DNA from: Streptacidiphilus pinicola
GTDB lineage: Bacteria; Actinomycetota; Actinomycetes; Streptomycetales; Streptomycetaceae
Length of the DNA: 64,000 bases
NCBI RefSeq assembly: GCF_003258295.1
Contig: NZ_QKYN01000027.1
Span: 45,443-109,442 of the forward strand
Reading direction: 5' to 3'
The position numbers and the translations under genes are program-made. The notes below the pieces were generated by a model. It was not told the origin of the DNA. It saw only the letters and a program-made list of their open reading frames with translations, and did no database searches. This document shows positions 1 through 8,804 of the stretch, in pieces; position 1 is the stretch's first letter, and every line of letters starts with the position of its first letter.

Positions 1-1
1 C

Positions 2-124
2 CTCGACCCCACCGGTCGGCCGACCCGCACCCGCAGCGACTTCCTGCGCGGACCCGACGGACACGTCGTGTGGTGGCGCAACCACGGACGACTCCACCGC
101 CACACCGACCAGCCGACCCCCTGA
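2..124 (+). CDS. C-terminal end of an unidentified protein (cut by window start)
   Basis: An open frame enters from the left edge and ends at TGA 122-124, giving 40 residues that include RSDFLRGPDGHVVWWRNHGR. The sequence is rich in His, Arg and Trp. I do not recognise the family. It runs towards the IS256-type end that follows, so it may itself be an interrupted gene. Confidence 0.4.
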   Translation, partial: LDPTGRPTRTRSDFLRGPDGHVVWWRNHGRLHRHTDQPTP

Positions 125-136
125 CCCGGGATCACC

Positions 137-163
137 GGTCACGTCCGCTGGCGTGGTGTATCG
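137..163. mobile_element. IS256-type terminal inverted repeat (one end only)
   Basis: The stretch starting GGTCACGTCCGCTGGCGTGG lies just beyond the stop codon of the transposase remnant at 191, where the right end of an IS256/Mutator element normally sits. Its TCACGTCCGCT core resembles the TCAAGTCCGCT core of the repeats at 22131 and 22688. No matching left end is visible in the window. Confidence 0.4.
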
Positions 164-190
164 ACGGCCAGTCGGTGATCTCTTTGCAGG

Positions 191-517
191 TTAGGCGGTG
201 AGGGCGGTCGGGTTGGTGTCGTCGGTGGGTTCTCCCTCGATCGGGTGGAGGCGGCAGCGGCCGAGGATCTCGGAGCCGATGTAGCGCCGTTGCGCGGCCC
301 ATTCGTCGCTCTGCTCTGCCAGGACCGCACCGACCAGGCGGATGACGGATGCCCGGTCGGGGAAGATCCCGACGACGTCGGTGCGGCGGCGCATCTCCTT
401 GTTCAGCGGCTCCTGCGCGTTGGATATGAGACCGAAGGTCGGCGTGTAGGAGCCCCACTCGTAGTTGTCGAGGGCGCTCCAGTGCAGGTAGCCGCGAACG
501 TCGATATCCTCGCGCCA
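191..517 (-). pseudogene. In-frame chimera: GH1 beta-glucosidase tail fused to IS256 transposase C-terminus
   Basis: Reading leftwards from 517, the frame first gives VRGYLHWSALDNYEWGSYTP and TFGLI, which is the C-terminal signature of GH1 beta-glucosidases (HWS-LDN-EW followed by FGL). Without a stop it then reads LNKEMRRRTDVVGIFPDRAS and the rest of the C-terminus of an IS256/Mutator transposase. The switch is at about position 428. The transposase part lacks the catalytic DDE core and the GH1 part lacks both catalytic glutamates, so neither can work. It looks like a deletion or illegitimate join between an IS copy and a former beta-glucosidase gene. Confident as a remnant; the exact junction is inferred. 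Confidence 0.75.
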
Positions 518-637
518 TCAAGTCCCGCCAGGAGCGGCCCCCTGCGTGCGCCCAGCCGCCGCACCAACGTCAACACGGTGGTCGTCGGGACCGCGAGACA
601 CGCCGGATCACTGAACCCCGCAGCCTGGTCCGCGGCG

Positions 638-2704
638 TCAGTCACGGGTGCCGGAATCCGCCGTCACTCTCGGCGCCGACGGCCGCGCGGCCGATCGGCG
701 CCGGGCGGCCCGCATGGCGGTGAACGCGCCCAGGTAGAGCAGAGCCGCCACCAGCAGCAGCGCCTGATAGCCCGTCACGAGTGCCAGGTATTCGAGCGCG
801 CCACCGGTCAGCGCGCCGAGCAGGTTCGCGCCGAACGCGGAGGTCGGGTCCGCGGCGAGCGCGAGGCGGTCCGAGAAGATGAGGTTGGCGCAGAAGATGG
901 GAGCGAAGGCCAGGGCGATCGCGGCGGCGAGCCGCGCGGGGAACGGCAAGGAGAGCACGGCGTGCACCGGGACGATCCAGGCCACCGCGAGGGTGCCGAA
1001 GAGCAGGAGCTGCAGGAGCAGCTGGTTGACCCGTCGCAGTCGGCGCCGGACCTCGACGCCGGCAAGGACGGCGAGCAGGACGCCGATGAAGACCAGGGCG
1101 TTGACCAGCCAGGTCGTGCCGAAGTAGAGCGCGAAACCGATCACGTTCTTCGTTTCGAGCAGCATGAAGGCCGCCCCCAACAGGAACATGTCGGTGTACC
1201 GGACCATGCTGCGGATCCGGACTCCGGTCAGGCGCACCGCGAGCAGCGTCACCAGCAGGATCGCGGCCAGCGCGCCCAGGTAGAGGGTGGGGATGCTCCG
1301 ATGGAGCAGGTAGGGGAACGGGCGGTCGTCGGTCGCGGCCGCCGGAACCGGGCCGCTGGGCTTCCAGACGCGCGCGCACGTCTGGTCGGCCGTGGTCATC
1401 CCGGCCACCAGCACGGCAGCGTTCCGGGCGAAGGTCGTCATGCAGGGGGCGTGGCCGTAGACGGCGTCGAGGGAGCCGGCGAAGCGGTCGACGAGCCAGC
1501 TCTGGCGGTAGTAGTTGTACATGGCGAACGCGCCGTGCGGTGCGACGTGGTCGCGCGCGGCCTGGAACGCCTGCTGGGTGAACAGGTAGCTCTCCAGACG
1601 CAGGTTGCTGTCGCCGGCCACCAGCGTCAGTGAGTCGGGCAGCGCCAGGACGACGAGGTCGTACTTCGTGTTCGCCCGCTCCAGGAAGGCCCGTCCGTCG
1701 TCGATGTGGAGGCGCACCCTCGGGTCGGCGTACGGCCGCGAGGGGTGCAGTTGCGTGCCGATCTGCGCCAGCCGGGGATCGATCTCGACCGCGTCCACAC
1801 GCTCGGCGCCGCGCGCCAGCGCGACCGCGACGTCATTGCCGTTGCCGGCCCCGATGACCAGGACGCTCCGGTGCGGGTTGCGGGGCGTCTCGTCGTACGC
1901 CTGCCGGTAGGGCGAGTTCTTCTGCATGAGGACGGGCAACGGTGCGATGTTCTGGTGCGGCACGCCGTTGGCGGAGATCTGGTACTCCGGTGGGTGGGTC
2001 GACAGGGTGGTCAGCTGGATCTTGTAGTAGGGCGACCAGGAGATGCCGGTGGTCGTCGTCTCCACCAGCAGCGCGGCGACCATCGCGGTGAGGGGGACGG
2101 CGTACCGCCAGATGTTGCGTCGCCCGCCGAGCGCCAGCAGGGCCGCGGCGACGATGACGCCCCAGACCACCGAGGGTGCGCGCAGCCAGGACACAAGGGC
2201 GAAGGAGACCGAGCCCGTGAGGCTGCCGATCAGGTCGTAGCGGTAGGCGTCGAGCGAGGGAAGCTGCCGGAACAGGTCGGCGGTGATCTTCCCGATGGCG
2301 GCCATGATCACCGCGGTGAGCAGGAAGATCGCCGGCAGCGTCACCCAGGCGGGCAGGCCGCTGGTCCTCACGGAGGTGAAGTAGAGGACCTGGCCGCTGC
2401 TCTGACTCACCTGCACCGGATAGACGCGGACCAGGACGACGAGCAGGGCGAGTGGGACCGGCGCCCAGCGCTTGATCCACCGTCCGCGCTCGGCGGGGAT
2501 CAGGAACCCGATGCCGATGCCCAGGAATGACCCGAGCAGGATGAAGTTCGAGAAGTAGCTGAGATGGACGACGTTGGCGCCTGTCCATCTGATCAGCGCC
2601 AGCTCGACGAAGAGCATGGTGGCGCTGGAGAGCATCAGCCGCCAGCGCAACGTGGGTCTCGTTTGTCTGCTTTGAGTCACATTCATATACACGCACGGTG
2701 CCAT
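638..2704 (-). CDS. Spermidine-synthase-like integral membrane protein
   Basis: This 688-residue protein has hydrophobic segments in its N-terminal third (for example from LMLSSATMLFVELALIRWTG) and again near the C-terminus. Between them lies a Rossmann domain of the polyamine aminopropyltransferase/SAM-methyltransferase type: SAM motif I VLVIGAGNGNDVAVAL, an acidic strand end VDAVEIDPRL, and DDGRAFLE. Proteins of this arrangement are common in bacteria, but their substrate is generally unknown; soluble spermidine synthases lack the membrane parts. The start could also be the Met codon six codons downstream (MNVTQ). It stands alone between two remnant regions. The fold is clear; the reaction is not. 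Confidence 0.85.
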   Translation of the reverse strand: MAPCVYMNVTQSRQTRPTLRWRLMLSSATMLFVELALIRWTGANVVHLSYFSNFILLGSFLGIGIGFLIPAERGRWIKRWAPVPLALLVVLVRVYPVQVSQSSGQVLYFTSVRTSGLPAWVTLPAIFLLTAVIMAAIGKITADLFRQLPSLDAYRYDLIGSLTGSVSFALVSWLRAPSVVWGVIVAAALLALGGRRNIWRYAVPLTAMVAALLVETTTTGISWSPYYKIQLTTLSTHPPEYQISANGVPHQNIAPLPVLMQKNSPYRQAYDETPRNPHRSVLVIGAGNGNDVAVALARGAERVDAVEIDPRLAQIGTQLHPSRPYADPRVRLHIDDGRAFLERANTKYDLVVLALPDSLTLVAGDSNLRLESYLFTQQAFQAARDHVAPHGAFAMYNYYRQSWLVDRFAGSLDAVYGHAPCMTTFARNAAVLVAGMTTADQTCARVWKPSGPVPAAATDDRPFPYLLHRSIPTLYLGALAAILLVTLLAVRLTGVRIRSMVRYTDMFLLGAAFMLLETKNVIGFALYFGTTWLVNALVFIGVLLAVLAGVEVRRRLRRVNQLLLQLLLFGTLAVAWIVPVHAVLSLPFPARLAAAIALAFAPIFCANLIFSDRLALAADPTSAFGANLLGALTGGALEYLALVTGYQALLLVAALLYLGAFTAMRAARRRSAARPSAPRVTADSGTRD

Positions 2705-2774
2705 CGTCGACGCGGCGAAGTGGCTTGCATCGTCGGCGGGCGTGTCGTCAGACGGGGGCGAGCGCGTATCGTCA

Positions 2775-2900
2775 CGCGTACCGGCGACGGGCGAGAAACC
2801 GGTCGCACGAGGTCCCGGGGGCCTGCTTCAGCGTGCCTGGCTCTTCGAGCAGGTGGCCCGCTCCCGGGATCACCGCGAGGCGGTGCGGCGCGGTCAGGTT
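2775..2900 (-). pseudogene. C-terminal remnant of an alpha/beta hydrolase (dienelactone-hydrolase-like)
   Basis: Minus-strand translation gives PHRLAVIPGAGHLLEEPGTL, which matches the end of small alpha/beta hydrolases (the GAxHLFEEPGTL type containing the catalytic His) that are often fused or adjacent to phosphoribosyltransferases. The upstream frame does not continue into a recognisable hydrolase, and the family's usual ending is altered. The remaining DNA between 2705 and 3125 shows no convincing gene. Confidence 0.35.
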
Positions 2901-3125
2901 GTGGCCCAGAGCCCAGTCCGCGCAGGTCAAGCGATGTTCCGGCGCCCCTGGAGGGCTTCGCCGAGGCGGTCGCGTCGGCCTACCTTCACCTGGCGTACCC
3001 GTCGCGCCCACCCGCCGCCCGCCCGCACGGCATTCCGGTATGGCTCGGCCCAGGTCGCGACACCGCTGCCGGGCTCCGCGAAAACCTCCCTGGACGCAAG
3101 GCCCAGTACCTGAGCCCTGGTCATG

Positions 3126-3139
3126 TGTGAACGTTAACA
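3126..3139. promoter_or_regulatory. LacI-type operator-like palindrome TGTGAACGTTAACA
   Basis: This 14-mer is palindromic except at one pair and has the central CG typical of LacI/GalR operators. It lies 83 bp before the phosphatase start at 3222. Closely related palindromes occur at 16064 and 36316. Confidence 0.4.
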
Positions 3140-3221
3140 ATATGGTTGGGTTGCGTTCGCCCCGCCGTGTTCCGCGCTCCCTAGGTTCCTCGCCAGTAGC
3201 CCCGAGCGAGCAGGAGGGTCC

Positions 3222-5171
3222 ATGACCACAGTCCAGGCCATCGGAATTTCGGGGCGAAAGATCGGCAGACGCGACGTCCTGCGCGGAGCCGTCGGAGTGG
3301 TCCTCGCCGGCGGCTCGGCCACCGCACTGCAAGGGCTGTCGATCGGGCCCGCCTCGGCCGCGCCGCGGACCCCCACTGCTCCGGACCCGCTGCTCCCCTT
3401 CGTCTCCCACTACACGAGCAACATCGCCGCCGACCTCACGCCCGACACCAACGCTGCCGTCGACATCCTCTCGGGCATGGCCCGGCTGTGGCGGACCGGC
3501 GTCTCCTGGAACGACGGCACGGTTCTCGACCGTGAGGTGCTGCGCGCCAACATGCGCCACAGCGCCGAGGTCACCGCCCGACGCACCGCCGCAGAGGCAA
3601 AGCAGGCGTTCCTGCACGATCGTCAGGACCAGAGCTACGGCATGATCGACGGCCTCGGCCCGCTGGCACCGCTCTACAAGGCGGGAGCGCTGGCGGTGAC
3701 CAGCGTCACCGACGCGCCCGACGGCACGCCGCCCGGCCCGGTCAACGACAGCGTGCCGCCCGGCTCCCCCGCCGGGTCCGCGACCGGTGCCGGCTCGCCG
3801 ACCTCCGCGCTCGGCGCCGTGGTGACGCTGGTCCAGACGCTGCGCGGGTCGTACTCCTCCAGCAACCCGAGCAAGGCCGCGTACGCGTACCCGCGCCCAT
3901 GGCGGATGACCCTGGACAGCGGGGTCGTCGACACCGGCACACTCGATCCGTTCGGTTACCCCGTCTACGACTCCCCCGTCCAGGTGGCCCCGCAACTGCT
4001 GCGGCAGCGCAGCACCACACCGGCCACGGACGGCGGCTTCCCGAGCGGCCACACCAACGCCTTCTTCCTCGCCGGACTCGCCTACGCGTACGCCGTACCC
4101 GAGCGCTTCCAGGAACTGGTCACCCGCGCCTACGACCTCGCCGACAGCCGCATCGTCGCCGGGATGCACTCGGCCGTAGACGTCATCGGCGGCCGCGTGC
4201 TGGGCACCGCCCTCGCCGCCGCGACCCTCGCGGACCCAGCGAACAGCACGGTCAAAGCAGCCGCCCGCGCGCAAGCCCTGGCGTGCTTCACCGCGGCGAC
4301 CGGCACCGACGCGGACGGTCTGTTCGCCGCCGCCCACACCGGCAGCGACGATCAGTACGCCGACCGCGAGGCCAACGCGGAGGCCGTCGCCCGCCGCCGC
4401 ACCTACGGCCTGCCCCGCCGCGGGCCGTGCACCGTCCCGATGAGCGTGCCGCAGGGCGCCGAGGTGCTGCTGGAGACCCGCCTGCCCTACCTTTCCGCCG
4501 AGCAGCGCCGCGAGGTGCTGCGTACGACGGCACTGCCCTCCGGCCACCCGGTCCTGGATGGCCCCGAACTCTGGGGCCGACTGGACCTGTTCACCGCGGC
4601 CGACGGCTACGGCGCGTTCGACGACGACGTGAACGTCGTCCTGGATGCCACCCTGCACGGCTTCCACGCGGCGGACCGCTGGCGCAACGACATCGACGGC
4701 CCTGGCGGCCTCACCAAGGGCGGCTCTGGCACGCTCACCCTCGCCGGCCGCAACCGCTATCGGGGCGGCACGCGAGTCCGCGAGGGCGTCCTGGTCGCGG
4801 AAGCGCCACACGCCCTCGGTACCGGTGACGTCGAACTGACCAGCGGCACACTGCGGTTCACGGCCGGCGCCGCGCCGCGGCACCTCGGCGGCCGGTACAC
4901 CCAACGCGGCGGAACGCTCGACCTCACGGTCTCCCCCGCCTGCGACACGACGCTCCTCGATATCGAAGGCTCCGCGGCACTCAGCGAGGGCGCGGCCCTC
5001 ACCCTGCGACTTGCGGCGCATCCTCGCCTCGGCACGCTGACCGTGCTGCGAGCCCGGCGCCTGACCGGCACCTTCGCCTCCATCGACGCGGTCGGCCACG
5101 ACGGGTTCGTCTACGTCGTCGAGCCCCGCTACGACGCCACCAGCCTCACTGTCCGACTGCACCGCTCCTGA
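3222..5171 (+). CDS. Tat-exported PAP2-type acid phosphatase with C-terminal autotransporter-type repeat
   Basis: The 649-residue protein begins with a twin-arginine signal (GRRDVLRGAVGVVLAGG) ending near ASAAP. The middle carries phosphatidic acid phosphatase type 2 / vanadium-peroxidase-fold motifs: PSGHTNAF and SRIVAGMHSAVDVIGGR, which supply the catalytic histidines and arginine. The last 150 residues contain GSGTLTLAGRNRYRGGTRVR and GGTLDLTVSP, the autotransporter-associated beta-strand repeat (PATR) usually found in Gram-negative passenger domains. No outer-membrane barrel follows, so it is more likely a secreted stalk or adhesive module. The start is backed by GCAGGAGGG. It lies 26 bp before the EEP gene, so the two probably share a transcript; the product may be a secreted phosphomonoesterase. 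Confidence 0.85.
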   Translation: MTTVQAIGISGRKIGRRDVLRGAVGVVLAGGSATALQGLSIGPASAAPRTPTAPDPLLPFVSHYTSNIAADLTPDTNAAVDILSGMARLWRTGVSWNDGTVLDREVLRANMRHSAEVTARRTAAEAKQAFLHDRQDQSYGMIDGLGPLAPLYKAGALAVTSVTDAPDGTPPGPVNDSVPPGSPAGSATGAGSPTSALGAVVTLVQTLRGSYSSSNPSKAAYAYPRPWRMTLDSGVVDTGTLDPFGYPVYDSPVQVAPQLLRQRSTTPATDGGFPSGHTNAFFLAGLAYAYAVPERFQELVTRAYDLADSRIVAGMHSAVDVIGGRVLGTALAAATLADPANSTVKAAARAQALACFTAATGTDADGLFAAAHTGSDDQYADREANAEAVARRRTYGLPRRGPCTVPMSVPQGAEVLLETRLPYLSAEQRREVLRTTALPSGHPVLDGPELWGRLDLFTAADGYGAFDDDVNVVLDATLHGFHAADRWRNDIDGPGGLTKGGSGTLTLAGRNRYRGGTRVREGVLVAEAPHALGTGDVELTSGTLRFTAGAAPRHLGGRYTQRGGTLDLTVSPACDTTLLDIEGSAALSEGAALTLRLAAHPRLGTLTVLRARRLTGTFASIDAVGHDGFVYVVEPRYDATSLTVRLHRS

Positions 5172-5197
5172 ACTACCTCATCCCGAGAGGAATCGCC

Positions 5198-6550
5198 ATG
5201 AGGTCGTCCCGCATCTCCCTGGCAGCAGCCCTGTTAGCGCTCTCATCGGTTGGCCTGACCCTGACCGGCCAGGCCGTGCCCGCAGCTGCCGCCACCATCG
5301 CCTCCCCGAGCGGATCGTTCACGCTGCTCAACTACAACGTCGCCGGTCTGCCTGTGGTCCACGAGCCGCCGACCACGCTGTCGATGGAGAACGCAGCCAC
5401 GCAGATCGGCCTACGGCTGCCTCCGTACGACGTGGTCAACGTGCAGGAGGACTTCGACTACCACGCCTATATCTACGCCGGCGACAACCACCTGTACCGC
5501 ACCGCCACCAGCGGCCCGGCCGGAGTCGGCGACGGCCTCAACCAGCTGTCGAACTACCCGTACGACGACTTCCAGCGCACCGCATGGAGCAGCTGCTACC
5601 CCGACAACGGCGACTGCTTCACGCCGAAGGGCTTCTCCTTCTCCCGGCTGCGCCTGGCCGAGGGCGTGTACGTCGACTACTACAACCTGCACACCAACGC
5701 CGGTACCAGCAGCGGCGACGAGACCGCCCGCGAGAACGAGTGGCAGCAGCTGACGTCCTTCATCGCCGCCAACTCGGCCGGGAACGCGGTCGTCATCGCC
5801 GGTGACACCAACAGCCGCTACACGCGCGGCGCGGACCAGCTGCAGGGCTTCGTCGCCGCCAACGGCCTCACCGACGCCTGGGTCCAGCTGGAGCAGGGAG
5901 GCGTCGCGCCGGCGGCCGGTGCGCCGAACCTCATGTGCGACGAGGCGGCGATCACCAACACCTGCGAGATCACCAACAAGACCTTCTACCGCAGCAGTCC
6001 GCTGGTCACGCTGAACGCCACGGGCTACAACAACGAGCACGCCAAGTTCCTGGACACAGGCGGCCTGATGCTCTCCGACATGGACCCGATCCTGACGAAC
6101 TTCTCCTGGGCGGAGAGCCCCGACTACCGCCAGAGCGACACCTTCGGCGGCCCGCACGGAAGCTTCTACACCGACCTGGCCAGCGTGCCCGCCCATGCCC
6201 AGGCCACCACGCTGACGCTGCGCAGCGGCAACCGGGTCGACGCCGTCGGCCTCACCCTCGCCGACGGCACCACCCTCACCCACGGCGGCACCGGCGGCAC
6301 GCCCTCCACGCTGACGCTGGGCGCGGGCGAGTACGTGACGCAGGCCCAGCTGTGCGAAGGCCAGTACAACGGCGACACCCGCGTCTTCTACGCCAAGTTC
6401 ACGACCAACCTCGGCCGTTCCCTGGCGGGCGGCACAACCACCTCGGACTGCGTCACCGACACGGCACCGGCCGGCTGGCAGCTCGCCGGCTTCTACGGCC
6501 GCGACGGCGCCGAGGTCGACAAGCTGGGCCTGATCTACACCCAGCGCTGA
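5198..6550 (+). CDS. Secreted endonuclease/exonuclease/phosphatase-family protein with jacalin-like tail
   Basis: The 450-residue protein has a Sec signal (LAAALLALSSVGLTLTG...AAAAT). An EEP fold follows: LLNYNVAGLP, the metal-binding glutamate in VVNVQEDFD, YYNLHTNAG, IAGDTNSRY, and a late NNEHAKFLD region. EEP enzymes cleave phosphodiesters or phosphate esters (DNase I, sphingomyelinase, inositol phosphatases). From about residue 325, GGPHGSFYTDL and LTLRSGNRVDAVGLTLADGT resemble a jacalin/beta-prism lectin module that could bind sugars. It follows the PAP2 gene closely, so the pair may recover phosphate from phospholipid or phosphorylated polymers. The exact substrate cannot be told. Confidence 0.8.
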   Translation: MRSSRISLAAALLALSSVGLTLTGQAVPAAAATIASPSGSFTLLNYNVAGLPVVHEPPTTLSMENAATQIGLRLPPYDVVNVQEDFDYHAYIYAGDNHLYRTATSGPAGVGDGLNQLSNYPYDDFQRTAWSSCYPDNGDCFTPKGFSFSRLRLAEGVYVDYYNLHTNAGTSSGDETARENEWQQLTSFIAANSAGNAVVIAGDTNSRYTRGADQLQGFVAANGLTDAWVQLEQGGVAPAAGAPNLMCDEAAITNTCEITNKTFYRSSPLVTLNATGYNNEHAKFLDTGGLMLSDMDPILTNFSWAESPDYRQSDTFGGPHGSFYTDLASVPAHAQATTLTLRSGNRVDAVGLTLADGTTLTHGGTGGTPSTLTLGAGEYVTQAQLCEGQYNGDTRVFYAKFTTNLGRSLAGGTTTSDCVTDTAPAGWQLAGFYGRDGAEVDKLGLIYTQR

Positions 6551-6932
6551 GTCTCCTGACTTCGGCAGAACGATGGACGCGGGGCTGATCTTTCCTGGCG
6601 CCGTTCCGGCTCTGGTGATCCGAGGTCGTAAGCCGCCGTCTTGATCAGCCCACCTCGGCCCCGCCTCAGCAATAGCTGGTCACGCGGCCTCGCGGCGGGG
6701 CGGCGGCATCCTGCTTCGCGGCTGGCGTTGTAAACGCGGCACGAAGGCGGCGGCTGTCGGCGCTGGGGTTACGAGCCCACGCGGCCCGGGTCCAAACGAA
6801 ACGTCGCGGCTAGCACCGACGCGGCGGTCCCGGGCCGCGCGGTGTGGGCTGGTCGGTGGACGGTGGTCATGACTGGACCCGTCAAGTGGTAGCCATCACT
6901 CGCCACACCCATGGGCCGCCCCGGGAGCACCT
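6551..6932. other. Non-coding stretch with a large imperfect inverted repeat
   Basis: No gene is recognisable here. Around 6775-6855, AGCCCAC and GCGGCCCGGG recur in inverted order as CCCGGGCCGC and GTGGGCT, with a few unpaired bases, so a long imperfect hairpin is possible. It could be a terminator region for the EEP gene, or an IS relic. Confidence 0.35.
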
Positions 6933-8513
6933 GTGTCGAACCAGCAGCAGACCACCACCGCGTCGCTCCTGCCATCCCGCCGTGCGCTGCTCAGAACCGC
7001 CGCGGCTGCGGCAACGGGCGCCCTGGTCGGCGTCGGCGTCCCCCGGGCGACGGCCGGCATCCCCATGCGATCGCCCACCCTGCGGACGGGCCGGCAGCTG
7101 CGCGGCGAGTGGATCGCATCGGTCAGTAACAGCAACTGGCCGTCCCGGCCCGGACTCCCGGCCGCGGAGCAGCGCGGGGAACTGACCGCTCTGTTCGACC
7201 GGGCCGCCGCGCTGGGCCTCAATGCGGTGTTCGTGCAGGTCCGTCCAACCGCTGACTCGTTCTGGCCGTCACCGTTCGAGCCCTGGTCGCAGTACCTGAC
7301 CGGCGTTCAGGGAAAGGACCCCGGCTACGACCCCTTGGGCTTCATGGTCGACGCAGCGCATCGGCGGGGTCTGGCCCTGCACGCCTGGTTCAACCCCTAT
7401 CGCATCTCGCGCCACAGCGACATGCAGGCACTGGCTCCCGGTCATCCCGCCCGACGCCACCCGGACTGGGTGGTCCGCTACGGCGGCGCCCTCTACTACA
7501 ACCCAGGCGTCCCGGCGGCGCGACTCTTCGTCGAGAACGCGATCATGGACGCGGTCGAGCGCTACGAGATCGACGGGGTCCACTTCGACGACTACTTCTA
7601 TCCGTATCCGGTAGGCAGCGCGCCCTTCCCCGACGACGACGCGTTCGCGACCTATGGCAGGGGCTGGACCGACCGTGCCGCCTGGCGTCGACACAACGTG
7701 GACCTGCTGGTCAGTCAGATGCTGGCCCGGGTACGCGCGGTGCGTCCCGAGGCGGCCTTCGGCATCAGCCCGTTCGGCATCTGGCGCAACGCCTCGACTG
7801 ATCCGAAAGGGTCGGCCACGAGCGGACTGCAGTCCTACGACGCGCTCAGCGCGGACACGCTCGGCTGGGTGCGCAAGGGCTGGCTCGACTACGTCGCCCC
7901 GCAGCTGTACTGGAGCATCGGGTCGACGGTCTCCGACTACGCGGTCCTGGCCCGCTGGTGGGCGAACGCCGTCGACGGCACGGACGTCCAGCTGTGGATC
8001 GGCCAGGCGGTCTCCAGGGTGGGCATCGCCGGCCAGCCCGCCGCCTGGCAAGAACCCGGTGAGCTCACCCGGCATCTCACCCTGGACGCGGGACTGCCGC
8101 AGATCAGCGGTGAGCTTCTCTACAGCAGCTCGGACGTGATCGCCGACCGGATCGGCGGGGTGAGCCGGATGGCCGCCGACCACTGGCAGTACCCCGCCCT
8201 GCCTCCAGTCCTCGCACGACTCGCGGGCGGTGCGCCCCCGCTTCCACCGCACGTCTCGGCAGCGTCAGGGCCCCGCGGAACGGTGTCCGTGACCCTGTCG
8301 GCGCGCACCGACCACGCACCGAGCCGCTATGCGATCCACCTCCACACCAACCGCTCCCCCGCCACCACGGGCAATACGACGCTGATCGCCGTCCTCCCAG
8401 GGGCGCCCTCCACGACGTGGACCGGACCCGCCGCCCCCGAAGGCTGCACCTACCTCGCGACCTCGGTCGACCGCGCCAACCGCGAGAGCGCGGCCGTCAC
8501 GGTCACGTACTGA
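6933..8513 (+). CDS. GHL10-type glycoside hydrolase (DUF187/YngK family), Tat-exported
   Basis: The 526-residue product starts at GTG and has a twin-arginine export signal (SRRALLRTAAAAATGALVG). From residue 52, LRGEWIASVSNSNWPS opens a (beta/alpha)8 domain of the GHL10 family: LNAVFVQVRPTADSFWPS, LALHAWFNPYRI, IDGVHFDDYFYPYP, FGISPFGIWRN and YVAPQLYWSIG. Residues 430-526 form a small beta domain resembling fibronectin type III. GHL10 proteins are predicted cell-wall or polysaccharide hydrolases with few characterised members. It probably acts outside the cell on a glycan; the bond cleaved is unknown. Confidence 0.85.
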   Translation: MSNQQQTTTASLLPSRRALLRTAAAAATGALVGVGVPRATAGIPMRSPTLRTGRQLRGEWIASVSNSNWPSRPGLPAAEQRGELTALFDRAAALGLNAVFVQVRPTADSFWPSPFEPWSQYLTGVQGKDPGYDPLGFMVDAAHRRGLALHAWFNPYRISRHSDMQALAPGHPARRHPDWVVRYGGALYYNPGVPAARLFVENAIMDAVERYEIDGVHFDDYFYPYPVGSAPFPDDDAFATYGRGWTDRAAWRRHNVDLLVSQMLARVRAVRPEAAFGISPFGIWRNASTDPKGSATSGLQSYDALSADTLGWVRKGWLDYVAPQLYWSIGSTVSDYAVLARWWANAVDGTDVQLWIGQAVSRVGIAGQPAAWQEPGELTRHLTLDAGLPQISGELLYSSSDVIADRIGGVSRMAADHWQYPALPPVLARLAGGAPPLPPHVSAASGPRGTVSVTLSARTDHAPSRYAIHLHTNRSPATTGNTTLIAVLPGAPSTTWTGPAAPEGCTYLATSVDRANRESAAVTVTY

Positions 8514-8804
8514 GGCTCTCGCGGGAGGGTGACGGCAGGACGTTCGTGGCCCCGGTGGGGAGCGCCGGGAGCTGCGGCACAGGGCCCCCGATGCAGAGTG
8601 CTGACGGGGCTTCAGATTCTGAATGTAGTGCTGACGTCGGTCTTCCCGGAGCAGACACCCTGGGGACACCGCCGTGATCCCCTATGGACGCCCGGCGGAA
8701 GTCAACAGCTGGGGGCTCCGGCTGTGGGGTGGAGCATCGGCCGCCCGGCCGATCCGGCGGTGCCGCGCACGCTCTGGCCGGACCGCGGGTTGGGTGCCCT
8801 TCCG

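Noticed and set aside
2772..5162. Very long open frame on the minus strand opposite the PAP2 gene
   Set aside because: High-GC genes leave antisense frames open. The plus strand has motifs, signal peptide and ribosome-binding site; the minus product is low-complexity Gly/Arg/Val with no family features.
6740..6830. tRNA-like sequence around the GGGTCCAAACG segment
   Set aside because: No cloverleaf can be built: acceptor and anticodon stems do not pair.
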